A stretch of 64,000 nt of DNA from Ursus arctos (taxonomy: Eukaryota; Chordata; Mammalia; Carnivora; Ursidae): the NCBI RefSeq assembly GCF_023065955.2, contig NW_026622808.1:31136475-31200474 (forward strand), written 5' to 3'. A model generated the notes under the pieces. It saw only the letters and a program-made list of their open reading frames with translations, was not told the DNA's origin and made no database searches. The position numbers were made by a program, and so were the translations under genes. Position 1 is the stretch's first letter. Every line of letters starts with the position of its first letter. Shown here piece by piece: positions 43,901 to 55,900 of the stretch.

Positions 43901-46900
43901 GGCCCAGGCCAGGGAAGGGGAGCCCTTCTCGGGAGGACAGCCCCCCTCGTCCTCGGGGGTCAAGGGCGGCCCGGGCCCAGGGGAGGCCGGGCGCAGGGCT
44001 GGCGCGCGGCTGGGCGCCAGGCCGTCCTCCTGGTACACGCGCTGCACCAGGCGGCTGAAGTCGTAGCCCGGGCCGTCGCGAGCACGGCTGCAGCCCGCCC
44101 GGTGCCGGGGCTCGGGCTGCGTGGGTTCCGAGAGTCTCGGCTGGGCTGAGAAGTTGGTGTCGATCAGGCAGGTGAGGTCTGGCTGGTCCCGGAAGAGGGC
44201 AGGCGGCGGAGGGCCCCGGGGCCGGTGCCGCAGAGGGGGGCTGTCCCCCGGCTCCTCTGGGCCCCCCTTCCCGCTGTCGGACAGCCGTTCCCAGCTCTCC
44301 TGAGCCTCAAACGCGCTGCCAACGCCACTGTCGCGGCGCTGCCTGCCAGGGGCCAGGAGGACTGAGTGAGGACAGAGTGGGATGGGGGGACGGGGAGGGG
44401 CGGGGGTCGGAGGAGGGCGGGCACCTACCCCGGGCGCGGGATGCGCGTGAGGCAGTCCCCGGTCTGCGCGTCCCACACACACACGTGGCCCGCCAGGCAG
44501 CAGCTCACCAGCAGCATGCCGTCGCTGGCCAGACACTCGATGTCCTGCGGGAGGGGCGCGGTCAGCTGTGGGCCCCGCCCCCGGCCCGCCCCCGGCCCCG
44601 CCCCCCGCACTCACCATGAGGTGCCCGCGCAGCACCAGCGGCACGATCTCCGTCTCGGGCGGCGCGTAGCCGTAGTCGTCGCAGGGCAGCTCGCCGCGCC
44701 GCCGCCGGCCGGGCCCGCTGCCGGGCTGCCCGTAGTTGCGCGGGCAGAGCACGCGGTAGAGGCAGAGCAGCAGCAGCACGAGCACCATGCCGGCCGCCAG
44801 GCCGAGCGCCGCCACCCTGCGCGGCCGGGAGAGTGGTCAGGCGCGCCCGCCCCTCCCCCTCCCCTCCCCCCATCCCCATCCCCTACCCCCTCTTGGGCCT
44901 TACTTGTACAGGGTGACGTCGCCGTGGGCCGGTGCCACGCCCGGCGCCCTGGGGCCGGCCTCCCAGAGCCCACCCGGCCCGGGCTGTCGCGGGCGCCAGG
45001 CACTGCGGCCGTCCTGGGGGTGCCGCCCCTCCAGGGCCTCTCTGGGGTTCAGACGCAGCGTGACCGGGATGACGGGCAGCAGGCTGATGTACCTGGGGGG
45101 GGGGGTCAGCGGGGTGCCTGCAGAAGGACCCCTCCCCACTTCCCACAGGGGCTGGCTCCACCGGCTCCACTCCAAGCCCACCCCCTGGGGACAGGCTTCC
45201 CAGCATTGGGGGGGCAGTCAGCGCGGAGCCAAGTTCCTCCCAGCCCAGCTCTAACACCCAGCCTTGCTCTGTGACAGGCACCAGCGCGGCAGAGCCACCA
45301 CTGCATGCGGGCTGCCTCTGTCACCGTCCTGGCACAGAGTGGGTGACCACTGGCGGGTTGATCTCATTCGGGCTGAGGGGCTGGCAGCAACCTGTGACTT
45401 CCCAGGCCGGGGGACCCAGGGCTCCTGTCGGGTGGTGGCTGCCTGATGCACTGGTTCCTACCTCACGACCCTATGCGGGTTTCTTTGAAAGAAACTGCGG
45501 AATTCAAAGCAATGGGTCTCCGGCCTGAGGGGGAAGGGACGCTCTGGGGACGAGGCGCTGACACCAGGCGGGGAGGGGGCAGCCGGCACAGCCTAACTCA
45601 CCTCTTGGCCAGCGTGATGTTGTAGTAGCTGAAGAGCGTCGGCCAGTGGCGGAAGGAGAGCTGCCTCCAGAGTTCTTCATCCTCAGGCCCCCACGTGACC
45701 TCCGGGACAGGGCTGTCATGGGCACCCTCTGCTGGGCCCCCAGGCTCAGGTGGCTCTCCAGGCAACGTCTGGTTCTCGGGTAACTTAGGGGCATCGGGTG
45801 GGAAGATGGAGAAGGCAGGGTCCGGGTGGCTGGCGGGCAGCACACCACTAGGCACAGGCATGGGAGTCAGGGCGCCCTCGCCCAGCGGGCTCTGTTCGGT
45901 CACCTGGGCAGCAAGGTAGGTGCGCAGCCCGGCTGGGTCTGTGTACACCAGGATGCCGATCCAGACGACGGTGCCGGCCTGCAGCGGGGCAGTGGACGTT
46001 CAGCGGGGCCTCTGGGTGCCCCGACCCCCAGCAGCCTTGGCCCTCATGCCAGAAGGAAGCAGCACAGGGACCTCAGGCCTCGAGGTGGGGAGAAGACGCA
46101 GGTCCCAATCTGTCCTCCCTTCTGCCTCGCCAAGTCCTCCCACTACCACCTGGGCCAACTGCCACTGGAGGGACCTGGTTCCCTTTTCACGGTCATGGTT
46201 TGGGTTTCCCAGCCTTGAAATAGAAGAGCGTCCTTGGAACTTCCCCAATCCCCATCTATCGGCTGGGGCCAGAAATCAGGCACCATTCCCACGGACAGCG
46301 TGGCGAGAGGGACCAGCTAAGTGACCTGCTCCAGAGACGCCCGTGGGTCCCCCAGTCCGCAGAGGGCCTCAGCCTTGCTCCCTCTCCCGGCAGCTCCAGG
46401 GGGCGCCACTGCTGGCCACTAGCCAGCCCTGCTCCTCTCCTTCCGCCCAGCCCAACAAGCCAGTGATTCTGGCCAGCGTTTTCTGATGCCTGCGCACTGT
46501 GTGGCAGGGGAACCCTAGCTTGGGGAACCACGGTAGTTCCAGCCCGGAGCACCCCATCAACCAGGCTCCTGTCCTGGGTCCCTCTAGGGAGATGATGACT
46601 CTTATACCCGATGCTCCCAGGGCTGCTTCTCCCATGGATAGGCTTATCACCTCAGAAGCTACCAGGACCCGGGCAGGAGCGTATGGTGGGCAGCTTCCCA
46701 AAGCCAGGCTTCCTGGGGCCACGAGGACCTGAGGGGCACCCCCCACCTCCAAGGCGAAGTGCAAAAGTCCAGAGGGAACGGAGTGCTGGCCCTCAGAGGG
46801 CAGGGGCGGAGGGTACCATGATAAGGCGCTGTGCCAGGCGGGTGCGGGCCAGGAAGTAGACGACGCGCAGCCTCTTGGGGAGCCGCAGGTTTCGGAAGGA

Positions 46901-49900
46901 GGACGGTTGCAGTGTGATGGTGTGGGGTGTGGAGGGCCGCACAGCCAGCTGCCGCTCGAAGCGTGCTGGCCGCCCCACTGGTTTCGCTGGGGGCAGGCAG
47001 GCCTCCGAGGGCAGCCGCTTGTTCAGGTCCGCTAGCTGTGGGGGGCGCAGTGGTCGGGGCTTGAGGCTGCTGTCCGGTGGCTGCCCCTGACCGAGGTCTG
47101 CACAGCTCTCACCCCAGGACACCCTGAGTATGGCCAGGAAGGGGGGGGGCAGGGCACAGCGCAATCCTACCTCCATCCGGCGAATGTCAATGGAAAGGAC
47201 AGTGGTGAAAAACAGCATCTGAAGGAAGAAGTCTGACACCAGGCCCACGACAGCAAAGAGACAGAACTCCTGGAATAAGAGCAGATGAGGGGACATGATG
47301 ACAGCATGGCCCAGCCCCTGAGAAGCAGCTCCCTGCCTGCAGGCACCTCAAAATCTGCAGGGCAGTGGCAGGCAGAGCCCCACAGAGAGAAAGGAGATGC
47401 CGAGTCTAGGAGCAGCCAAGGAGAGGCAGTGCCTGCTGCTCCCTCCCTCCCCACCAGGGGGCAGCAGAGACACCCCACCCCACCCCCACCAGGGGAAGTG
47501 GAAGGGTGGGTGCTCTCCCTAAACCTTCCAATCCCCCTAGGGAGAAGGGCCTGATCCAACCTGCAAAGCTCTGAGCCCCACCATCCCCCTTCCCCAAAAG
47601 CCCTCCCCCACTGACCCTCTGGCCCTGCTTAAGTCCTATGACCAATGTGTATCTAGCACCCAGGCCTGACCCCACGCAGGACTCTCAGAAAGCCTGGCCA
47701 GTGACTGCACAGCACCAAAGGAGGGAGAGAGGGCAGGAGGGAACCAATTTCTGCCCTGAAACTGAATACAGTAGTATCTCTGCTCCCCAAGCTCTGTCAA
47801 CAGATGGGATCAGCTGATTTCAGTTTTTCTCCTCTGCCCTTCACCACAGCTTCCACTCCCACCCGGGGTAAGATGAAGGACCCAGCTCATGGTGGCACAG
47901 TGCTCACGGCAGCTCTAATGTCCCAAGATGGCACTGTGTCCTGCAGATGCCCTCTGGGTCACCCTGTGTTCTCTGCTCACCCCCACAACTCAGTAGGCCT
48001 GCCAGCTCTGGGGGAAGGAAGGCGAGGACAAGACAACCCTCGAGCAGGGTCAGCAAGTCAGCGTTCTCACTCCGTGTAGGTCCCCCTCCACCTGCTTGCA
48101 GCCCCACAGCTGAGTGGGGGCACTTGGCCAAGAGCAGGAGCCACTCGGAGTAGTGGGTGGTGGCCCTCCCATGGGGGGGGTATGTCTGGAGGCTGCAGAT
48201 ATGGGTCAGGCCTAAGCCTAGGAAGGAGGAGGGGACCAGTGCAGGGGCCCCACAGGGCTTCTGCTGAGAAACGAGAAACAGGTCTCACTGGACCTGGGTG
48301 AGAGCTTCTGAACCAGGCCTGCCAGCAGCACTCTGCACGGAACGCCATCCGGGCAGCACAGGTCCCGAGGCCGGGGTGTCTGCGCTGAGAGGGGACCCCC
48401 CGCACACAGGTGGGGAACTGAGCAGCTGGCTCCACACTCACCCGCGGGGCAGGCCTTGGGGCCTTACCTGGATGGCGGGCACCAGGGTGAAGTAGCCAAT
48501 GAGGATGATGCCCAGCTCCGTGGCCATGTTCTTCATGATGGACCAGCTCTCACTGCTGAGGCCTGCAGAGGACAACGGGGCCAGGGGGCCAGCACATGGG
48601 GAGGGTGCCCAGCCTTCCGAGGCAGCCATTCCACCCCAGGGGCCCAGCGCCCAGGAGCTGCCACCACTGCACAGCTGCTGCGGGAAGCAGCTGGAGAGCA
48701 GAGGAGAGCTGCAAGCAGCATCAGAGGAAGGGAGAAGCAGGGTGCTGAGATGAGCACATCCGAGAGGAAGGCCGAGTGCCACCCACTCTGGCACATCCGG
48801 CCTCCACGTACCGTTCTGTCTGGTCCGCACAGGCCTGCCCACACCGGGCAGAAGGCCCGAGCGATGGAAGTGCTAGCAGTGTTCTTCCTCCAGCCCCTCC
48901 CCCACAGCAAGCACCTGCTGGCTAAGGGGCCAGGTCCCCTTGTGTCCTCAGAGCTCCCCATCGAGCGCAGGGCCTGGCGTCTCATAGAAGCTCACGAAGG
49001 CTTGTCGAGTGAACGAACAGCCTGCCCTCGGCCCCGCTCCCACAGACTGGGGGTTAGGAGGAGGAAGCACAGAGTTCAGACTTCCAGCTCTAGGCTCTCT
49101 GCCCACTTTCCTCAGCATCCCGATCCCCAGCTCTGGGCACCGAGTCACAGGCCCTTCTATGGCAGCTGTGGAGGCAGCGTCTCTGAAGTGCCCAGCCGCG
49201 GGAGCCTGGGCCGAGTGTGGCGGCGGGAGGCAGGAAGAGAAAGCACCAGGTGCCAGTCTGCACAGAGGGCCACCGAACACTGAGCCCTGCCACAGAATTC
49301 GGCTGTGTTCTTACTGACACATGCCCCAGGACAAAGTCAAGTCCAGCGGTTCTGTGGTTCCTCAGGGCTCGTGCTAACACGCCCCCAGGGCCTGGTGGTC
49401 CACGCCATGCTACACCAGAGGTCAGAGCAAGGGCGATTTCTGGGGCTCCCTGTCCCCTCCACAGCAGGAAGCCCAGCAAAGAAGGCCCCCCCAGGGCACC
49501 CCCACTGCCAGCCGCGTTACCTTGGGCTATGCGCAGCTTCACCTCGAGGTCCACTGGGGTCGAGACCACGGACTTGGTAAGCACCAACACGTTCTCTAAC
49601 CCAATAACCACCACAAGGTAGGGGAAGATCTCGCTGGGGACAGAGAGGGAGAGGGTGAGGACAGTGCTGAGGAGGGCCCCCAACACATGCTGGTTCGCCA
49701 CGGGTGTGGGCCCCAGGAAGGCTGTGGGCTTTGCGGCCTCTAGTGGGAGGCTGCTGAGTGACTTCCAGAAGCGCAGGGCGCAAGCCCCAGCCTCCCCCGC
49801 CACCCCACACAGGGCCTCTGCCTGCACAGCTCTCAGCTTTCAGGCAGGCCTGGAAGCCTGGCCGAGCGGTCAGCAAGCATCCCGGCCTCCACCGACGCGG

Positions 49901-52900
49901 CACACAGCGGCTGCCGGCGCACCGCTCTCCCTGTCCCTCCCACACCAGACTCCGCTGGCCGGAGCAAACGCCAGGAGCCTCGGCAGCACTGCAGGCCAAG
50001 CCGTCGGGACTAGGTAGAAGGGGGATGAGAGGAGCCTCCAGCCCTACTCACCTCTGCAGAGGCTGTCTGGAGAGCTACTAGCTCTCTGGGAGCTGAGGCT
50101 CACACTGCTGGTGAGGAGCCACGAGAGGCAGGGCCACCGGCTGAGGTATGCCTGCCGGGATCCCCGCCGTGGGGCGGTGGAACCCAGGGCTCTGAGGAGG
50201 GCACAGCAGACGGCCCGCGGGGGAGGGGACATCAGCCCCGTCAGGTTCAGGAAAGGAAGCAAGTGTTCCGCGAGCAAGGGAAGTAACAGAAAACACAACG
50301 TCGCTGCTCCCGCAACCAGCCCCGGGAGGGGACAGGCCAGGCGGTCAGCGACCACTAACGGACGGGCGGGTGGGGCCTAGTGAGAGTGGTGGAGACCGAA
50401 GACAAACACGGGGCAGGGCTTCTGGCCCAAGAGTTGGAGAGAAATGGCAGGAGAAAAGCACGTGTCAATGGAAAGGCGGCAAATCAGAGTGTGCTTGTGT
50501 CTTAAAGACTGCGAAATGACCTATTTTATTAGTCACTTAAATGTTTTCGTAGTAAAGGGAAGAAAATGTACGTCTCTTAACCTCCCACCCATCTGTGCCT
50601 TAACCATCGAGGAGCAGTATGCATGTGTATATGTAACAGATGAACACACACGCACACGCAGGTCAAGACCACACACGTGCGGAAACACACGTATATACAC
50701 ATATATGAACACACGCCCTACACACACACCCATACATGTATTACATGTATGTACAGACACACTACACGTCCAGGAGTACGAACACAAGCCAAAGGTAAAG
50801 AATGTACCTCTTAAACGTCAAGATAACAACGCGAAGACACAACGCAACAGCAAGCATCCAGTCCCGGGCAAGCCCAGAGGCTCTCCGGCCTGAAGCTCGG
50901 TGGACCCTGGTGGGGACCTACCCGCCGTTGAGGGTGGGTGTCAGGCCGAAGAGTGTGCAGAGCCCCACGGACATGAGCAGCGAGCTGAGCACTGTGACCA
51001 CGGCAGCCAGAGCCAGTCCCCACTTGGACTTGACCATGTCGATCTTGCCTGCAGGGCGGAGAGGACACATCAGGGCAGCATCTCCCCCAGACCCGGACGC
51101 ACCTGGGCCCTTCTGGGCTTATCTCCTAGGAGCAGAGTGTGCCCTGACATCTGAGAATGGGGAGGACCCCGGTTTAACCCAAGCAAAGGACAGCCACGTA
51201 TACTTCCCCGTCTCAGGGAAATGGTGTGTCTTTTAGGAACCCTAACCCAGGAAGGGTCTTTTCCCAAGAAGCCCAAGAAGGCCTGGACCCACCCAAGCCC
51301 GAGACTGTGCGGGAGGACGAAGCCCTGGCTTTTGCGAGCACTGGGCATGTTCGACATCTCTGCCCGAGCCACTTCCAGAGGTGGGGAGCAGGTGGTCTGG
51401 AATGCGCACTTAGCTTGGAGAAAGCCCCCAGCCCCTGTGCTGTGGACCCACGTGTGGAGAAGTAGATGTAGGCGAACAGGATGATGTAGGTGGTGACGAG
51501 GGGGATGAGTTCGGCGATGCCAATCTCCTCCTTGAAGTGCACGTGGACCAGGCTCTCGGCGCGCAGGCTGCAGTTGGGGCTGGGGTGCAGGAGCATGAGG
51601 CGGGCCCGCAGGCTGCCCAGGAACCTGGTCATGGAGTCGGGGGGGGGGGGGGGAGACGGATTGTCCCTCTTGGGCCAGGGGCAGAGACGACTCCTGGAAG
51701 GCAAGTCCATCAGGGCTTCCCTCTCCTCCCCATGATGGAGGGCGCTTTTCTGGGGTGTCTGAGCTCCCCCTAGTCTCCAAAGTTGTCTCAGGAGCTCCCC
51801 CGCCTCCCTCCTCAACACCCTTTCCTGACCGGTCACGGCACTCTGAGTACCCGAGCCCCAGGACGGCCAAGCGGAGGCATCTCTGGTGCTCTCGTCCTCG
51901 GCAGGGAAGGCCTGCGGCCACTTCAGGCTCAGAAGCCACCCGCTTGGGACTCCCGCCAGAGGCTCCAGAAAGACCATTGGAAGCACCAGGACAATGAATT
52001 TGCCTTAGTCCCTTCTTCTTCTTCTTTTTAAATTCAATTACCCAATGTATAGTTAGTCCCTTATTCTCAACCAGGCGTCAGGTCATCCCCGCTCAAATGG
52101 GAAAACAGAGTATCCTTCAGTCTAAGGGAGAAACATTTCAACAGGAGGCCTGAAAACTGCACTTTCCCCTTGGGGCATTCCGGACACCCTAAACCAGAAC
52201 GGGGACTACTCAAAGACTCATGCCATCCCACAGCCCGGCCGGGAGCCCCGAGTGCCGACGGCCTTACTTGGCATGGTAGCGCTGGAAGACCAGCGTGATG
52301 GTGTACGAGACCATCCTCTTCCTGGTGTAGAGGCTCACCCCGCTGTACTTCCCAGGAACACCAAAGAGCAAGTCTGCACACAGAAACCAGCAGGTACTGA
52401 CACAGGAACACAGCCACGATGGAGCCATCAAGGACCCCTCCCTACCCCCCACCCTAAGAAACAAGGGGTAACCGCTGATCTGCCAGAGTGCCCATCAGAG
52501 AGCACACGGTGACCCACAGGCACCCTGCCCGGAGGTACCTTTGAGCGTGGCTGAGGTCTGTAAGGTTTTGGGCTCGTGCTGGTGGATGGTCCCGATGATG
52601 TCAGGATCAGCATGGAAGCGCTCCCGGTCATTCTGCCAGAAGTTCCCGGGGGACAGCAGCAGGCACCCATGCTCAGGAAGTAGGTTCCGGAGCTTCCTGA
52701 GGCCCGGCAGCAGGTCGGTCACCTGCAGGCACACCTCCTCCAGGCCCCTGGTGCCGGAACTGTGCGGGAGAGAGCACGGGGCACCTGCTGAGCCTTGCGC
52801 ACAGGGCAGGCGCGCTGCACTTACGGGGAGCCTCTGTCATCGGGTTCCTGGGAGCCTGCTACCTCAAAGAGCCCACGGATTAGGACAGCAGGGGAAAGTT

Positions 52901-55900
52901 CTTCCAGGTGGTCAACAACCAAACCGTGTGGTTGATGGACCTTCACAGGACACATGAGGCCCCAAGCCTCTCTGAGAAGTGCCTTCCGGGAGCACGCACA
53001 ACCTCTCACCCACTAAGACGCCTCAGCCAATTCAGTGGGCAGCTAGGGTGAGAATGAGGTGCTCCGTTCCATTCACCGAAATGCGTGTCAAAGCCCTCAG
53101 CGAACTACAATCCCAGCGGGCGAAGCGGCCTGTGAAGCCAGCCCACTCCAGAGACCCACGGGGGGCGGGGGGAAGTGACCCCCAGGTGGAGCGTGCTTCT
53201 CCTCGGCCTGACCGCCGTCACGTTCATGCCTCAGAGCCGCCGAGCAGTAAGCCACCTAAGGCGCGGGGCAAGCGGCTCCCCGTCAGCTCAGCACAGGCTC
53301 GACGCTGAGACCCAAGGACGGACCCCTGCGCCCTCCACAGAGGTCCAGGGGAGTGAAGCCACAGTGGCCCCACAGGCTGCTGAGAAACGCAAAGGTGGCT
53401 TCCCTGCCACTCTTCTCACTTGTTCGATTTCTGCCGAGCTGGACGGCACCCCCCCGCCCCATCGGTACGGACGGATTCAGGGAGGCTGGGGTCTCTGGGA
53501 GAGATACCTGTCTCTCAGCACGTGGTTCCGGATCTCCTCCACCAGCTGGAATGCCCGGGACAGAGGGGAACGGAACACATCCACTGCCAGGAGATTCCTG
53601 TGCCAGGGAGACACCGAGGACTTCACAAATATCTGCTGGATGTAAGCCACGGGGGCACCCACGTACTGCAGAAGAAATAGGGAAGCGGTGGAAAGGTCAG
53701 CTCAGCACAGGAGAAAAACAGGCCCACGGTGAGGAAGGGTCCTGAGCATCTACGATGGGCAAAGCGTGTGGGGCCCAAAGGACAGGCCTTCAAAAATGAA
53801 GATGTCCACAAGAGGCTCTTTACCATCTACGAACCACTTTCCTACACGCCTGCCAATAGACCAGGGGTCGGCAGACTAGGGCCACAAGCTCAATAAGCCC
53901 AACACCTGCTTTTCTAACTACGGTTTTCCTGGAACACAGCCGTGCCCACTCCATTCCATCCTGGCCCCAGCTGCTTTCATGCAATGATGGCCCAGGGGTG
54001 TTCACCCCAGACTGTGACCCACAAAGCCTAAAGCACTTACCATCCAGTCCTCTATGGAACCGGCCTGCCAAACTCACAGTGGACCCTAAGCTCCCAGTAG
54101 GGTGCAGCCTGTCTTACGGATCCTGCCACTTGCAGGTCAGCAGATTTTCATCCAAAGACCCAATTTTAAATCCCAGCTCTCCACTGTACAGCCTTGAAAA
54201 CATGTTGGACTTCTCTGGATTTCAGTTTCATCACTGTGAAAGGGGGTGACTGATATTCACCCTGCAGCATCGAGAAGACGCGTGCACACACACCCCTCCC
54301 GCCACACAGACCCACAGACACACACGGGCATACAAACATCACATGCAGAGATTAAGTACTCTCGGAAATATCAGCAATAAACAGTTGCGGCACATCTTTA
54401 CATCGACCCCCCGCCCCCGACAGTCCTACGAGAAGCAAGGTGACTCCCCAGGCTTTCATGACTCGTGCAGGGTGGTGCAAGGGCCCAAGCCCATGTCTTC
54501 TCACTGAATGTCACACATTCCCCTCACTAGAACCTGCCATCTGCCTGGGAGAGCTAACAGGCAGCTGACCAAAGAATTCAGATGTGTAACAGGCATATCT
54601 GAATGATTCCCAGTGATGGAGAGGTCTGGAACACCCCCAAAATGAGGTCCTGGATTAGCCGTGGCAGGATTACGGCCCAGGGAGACACTGCGTGGAGCTG
54701 TGAGGTGGGGGAGGCCTGGCAGGAGAGGAACAGGGAGGGCCTCGGAGAGCACAGCCAGTCTAGAGAGCACAAGGGAGTCCTGGCAGGTAATACCAGAAAT
54801 CACAGCTAGAATGAGCAGGGGGCTGGGAGGACGCCTGCCCCAGAGGCCTGGACACTAAGCAGCTGACAAAGAACAGCCCCCCCCGGGGGGGGGGGTTCTG
54901 AGAGGAAGGCCGACCGGACGACAGCAGCGCTCGGGAAGCCCACTCAGGAGTGCGGAGTGCAGCGTCATCCGGTGGAGGCAGGGCGAGACAGCCTACAGCC
55001 TGCAGCAGGGAGCTGCAAGGGGGGTCTCCAGGCCTGTATCGCAATCGGGGACTCCCAAGGGCAGGGGAGGAGATGAAGGAAGGCCACTTGGCCACTCGAG
55101 GAGAGGTTCTCGCACAAGCAAGGCTCAGGATGCTGAACACGAGCAGCAAGGTAAGGCCTCCTGTGCCTCTGCAAGTTTACATTTATGAAGCCATGTCTTA
55201 CCACGGCTCTGGGGACAGAAGGCCTCACCTGTCTCGTCACTGGCACCGCAGGCCTGCTAGAGCAGCCCGGAGGCACAAGAGGGATCTGGATGCAGCTGGC
55301 TGCCGCAGGCTCTGCCCTGAGTAGCAGCTCATGCGCTCAACCCCTCACCCAGGCCTGAGCGGGCGAGAAGCCGTCTGGAGACGACGGCTCTACAAGGAGA
55401 GCCACCCCAGGGCAATCGTCCCCAAAGCCTGTGAAGGACATGACGTGTCACCCAGGGACAGCACGGCACTGCAGAGCCTCTAGCCCCGGGTCTGTGCCCG
55501 CTGGCCACAAGGCTGTGTCGCACACGCCACCTCCTCTGTCCAGTGCCCTGCTGGGGACACCCCTCCACCCTCAGGCCCACCGAGCCTCTGCGAATGAACC
55601 CTTAGTGTCCGGGCGGGAAACTCCTTCCGGCTCCTGGGCCCTCCACTCCTTCTCCAGCCCCCTTCCCACCCAGGCACCTTCTCTCCACCCAGGCCACCAT
55701 CTCAGTAAGGACTAACAAACATGGCTCAGAACCAGAGCCTTCTCCCTGGGCTCTAGGGACGGCTCTAGAAGTTCTGGGAGCACCTTGCTCCCCCAATTTT
55801 TAAAAGTTTCTGCCTAAAGTGTACATATTATGACTACCATCATCATTTTTAGGGGAGAGGATCCTTGGCTCTCGTCAGATTTTCACAGGAGCATGTAATC

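Noticed and set aside
50640..50770. CA-rich stretch as a microsatellite or CRISPR-like array
   Set aside because: Imperfect and irregular units with no uniform repeat-spacer pattern. It is simple low-complexity DNA in a mammalian intron.
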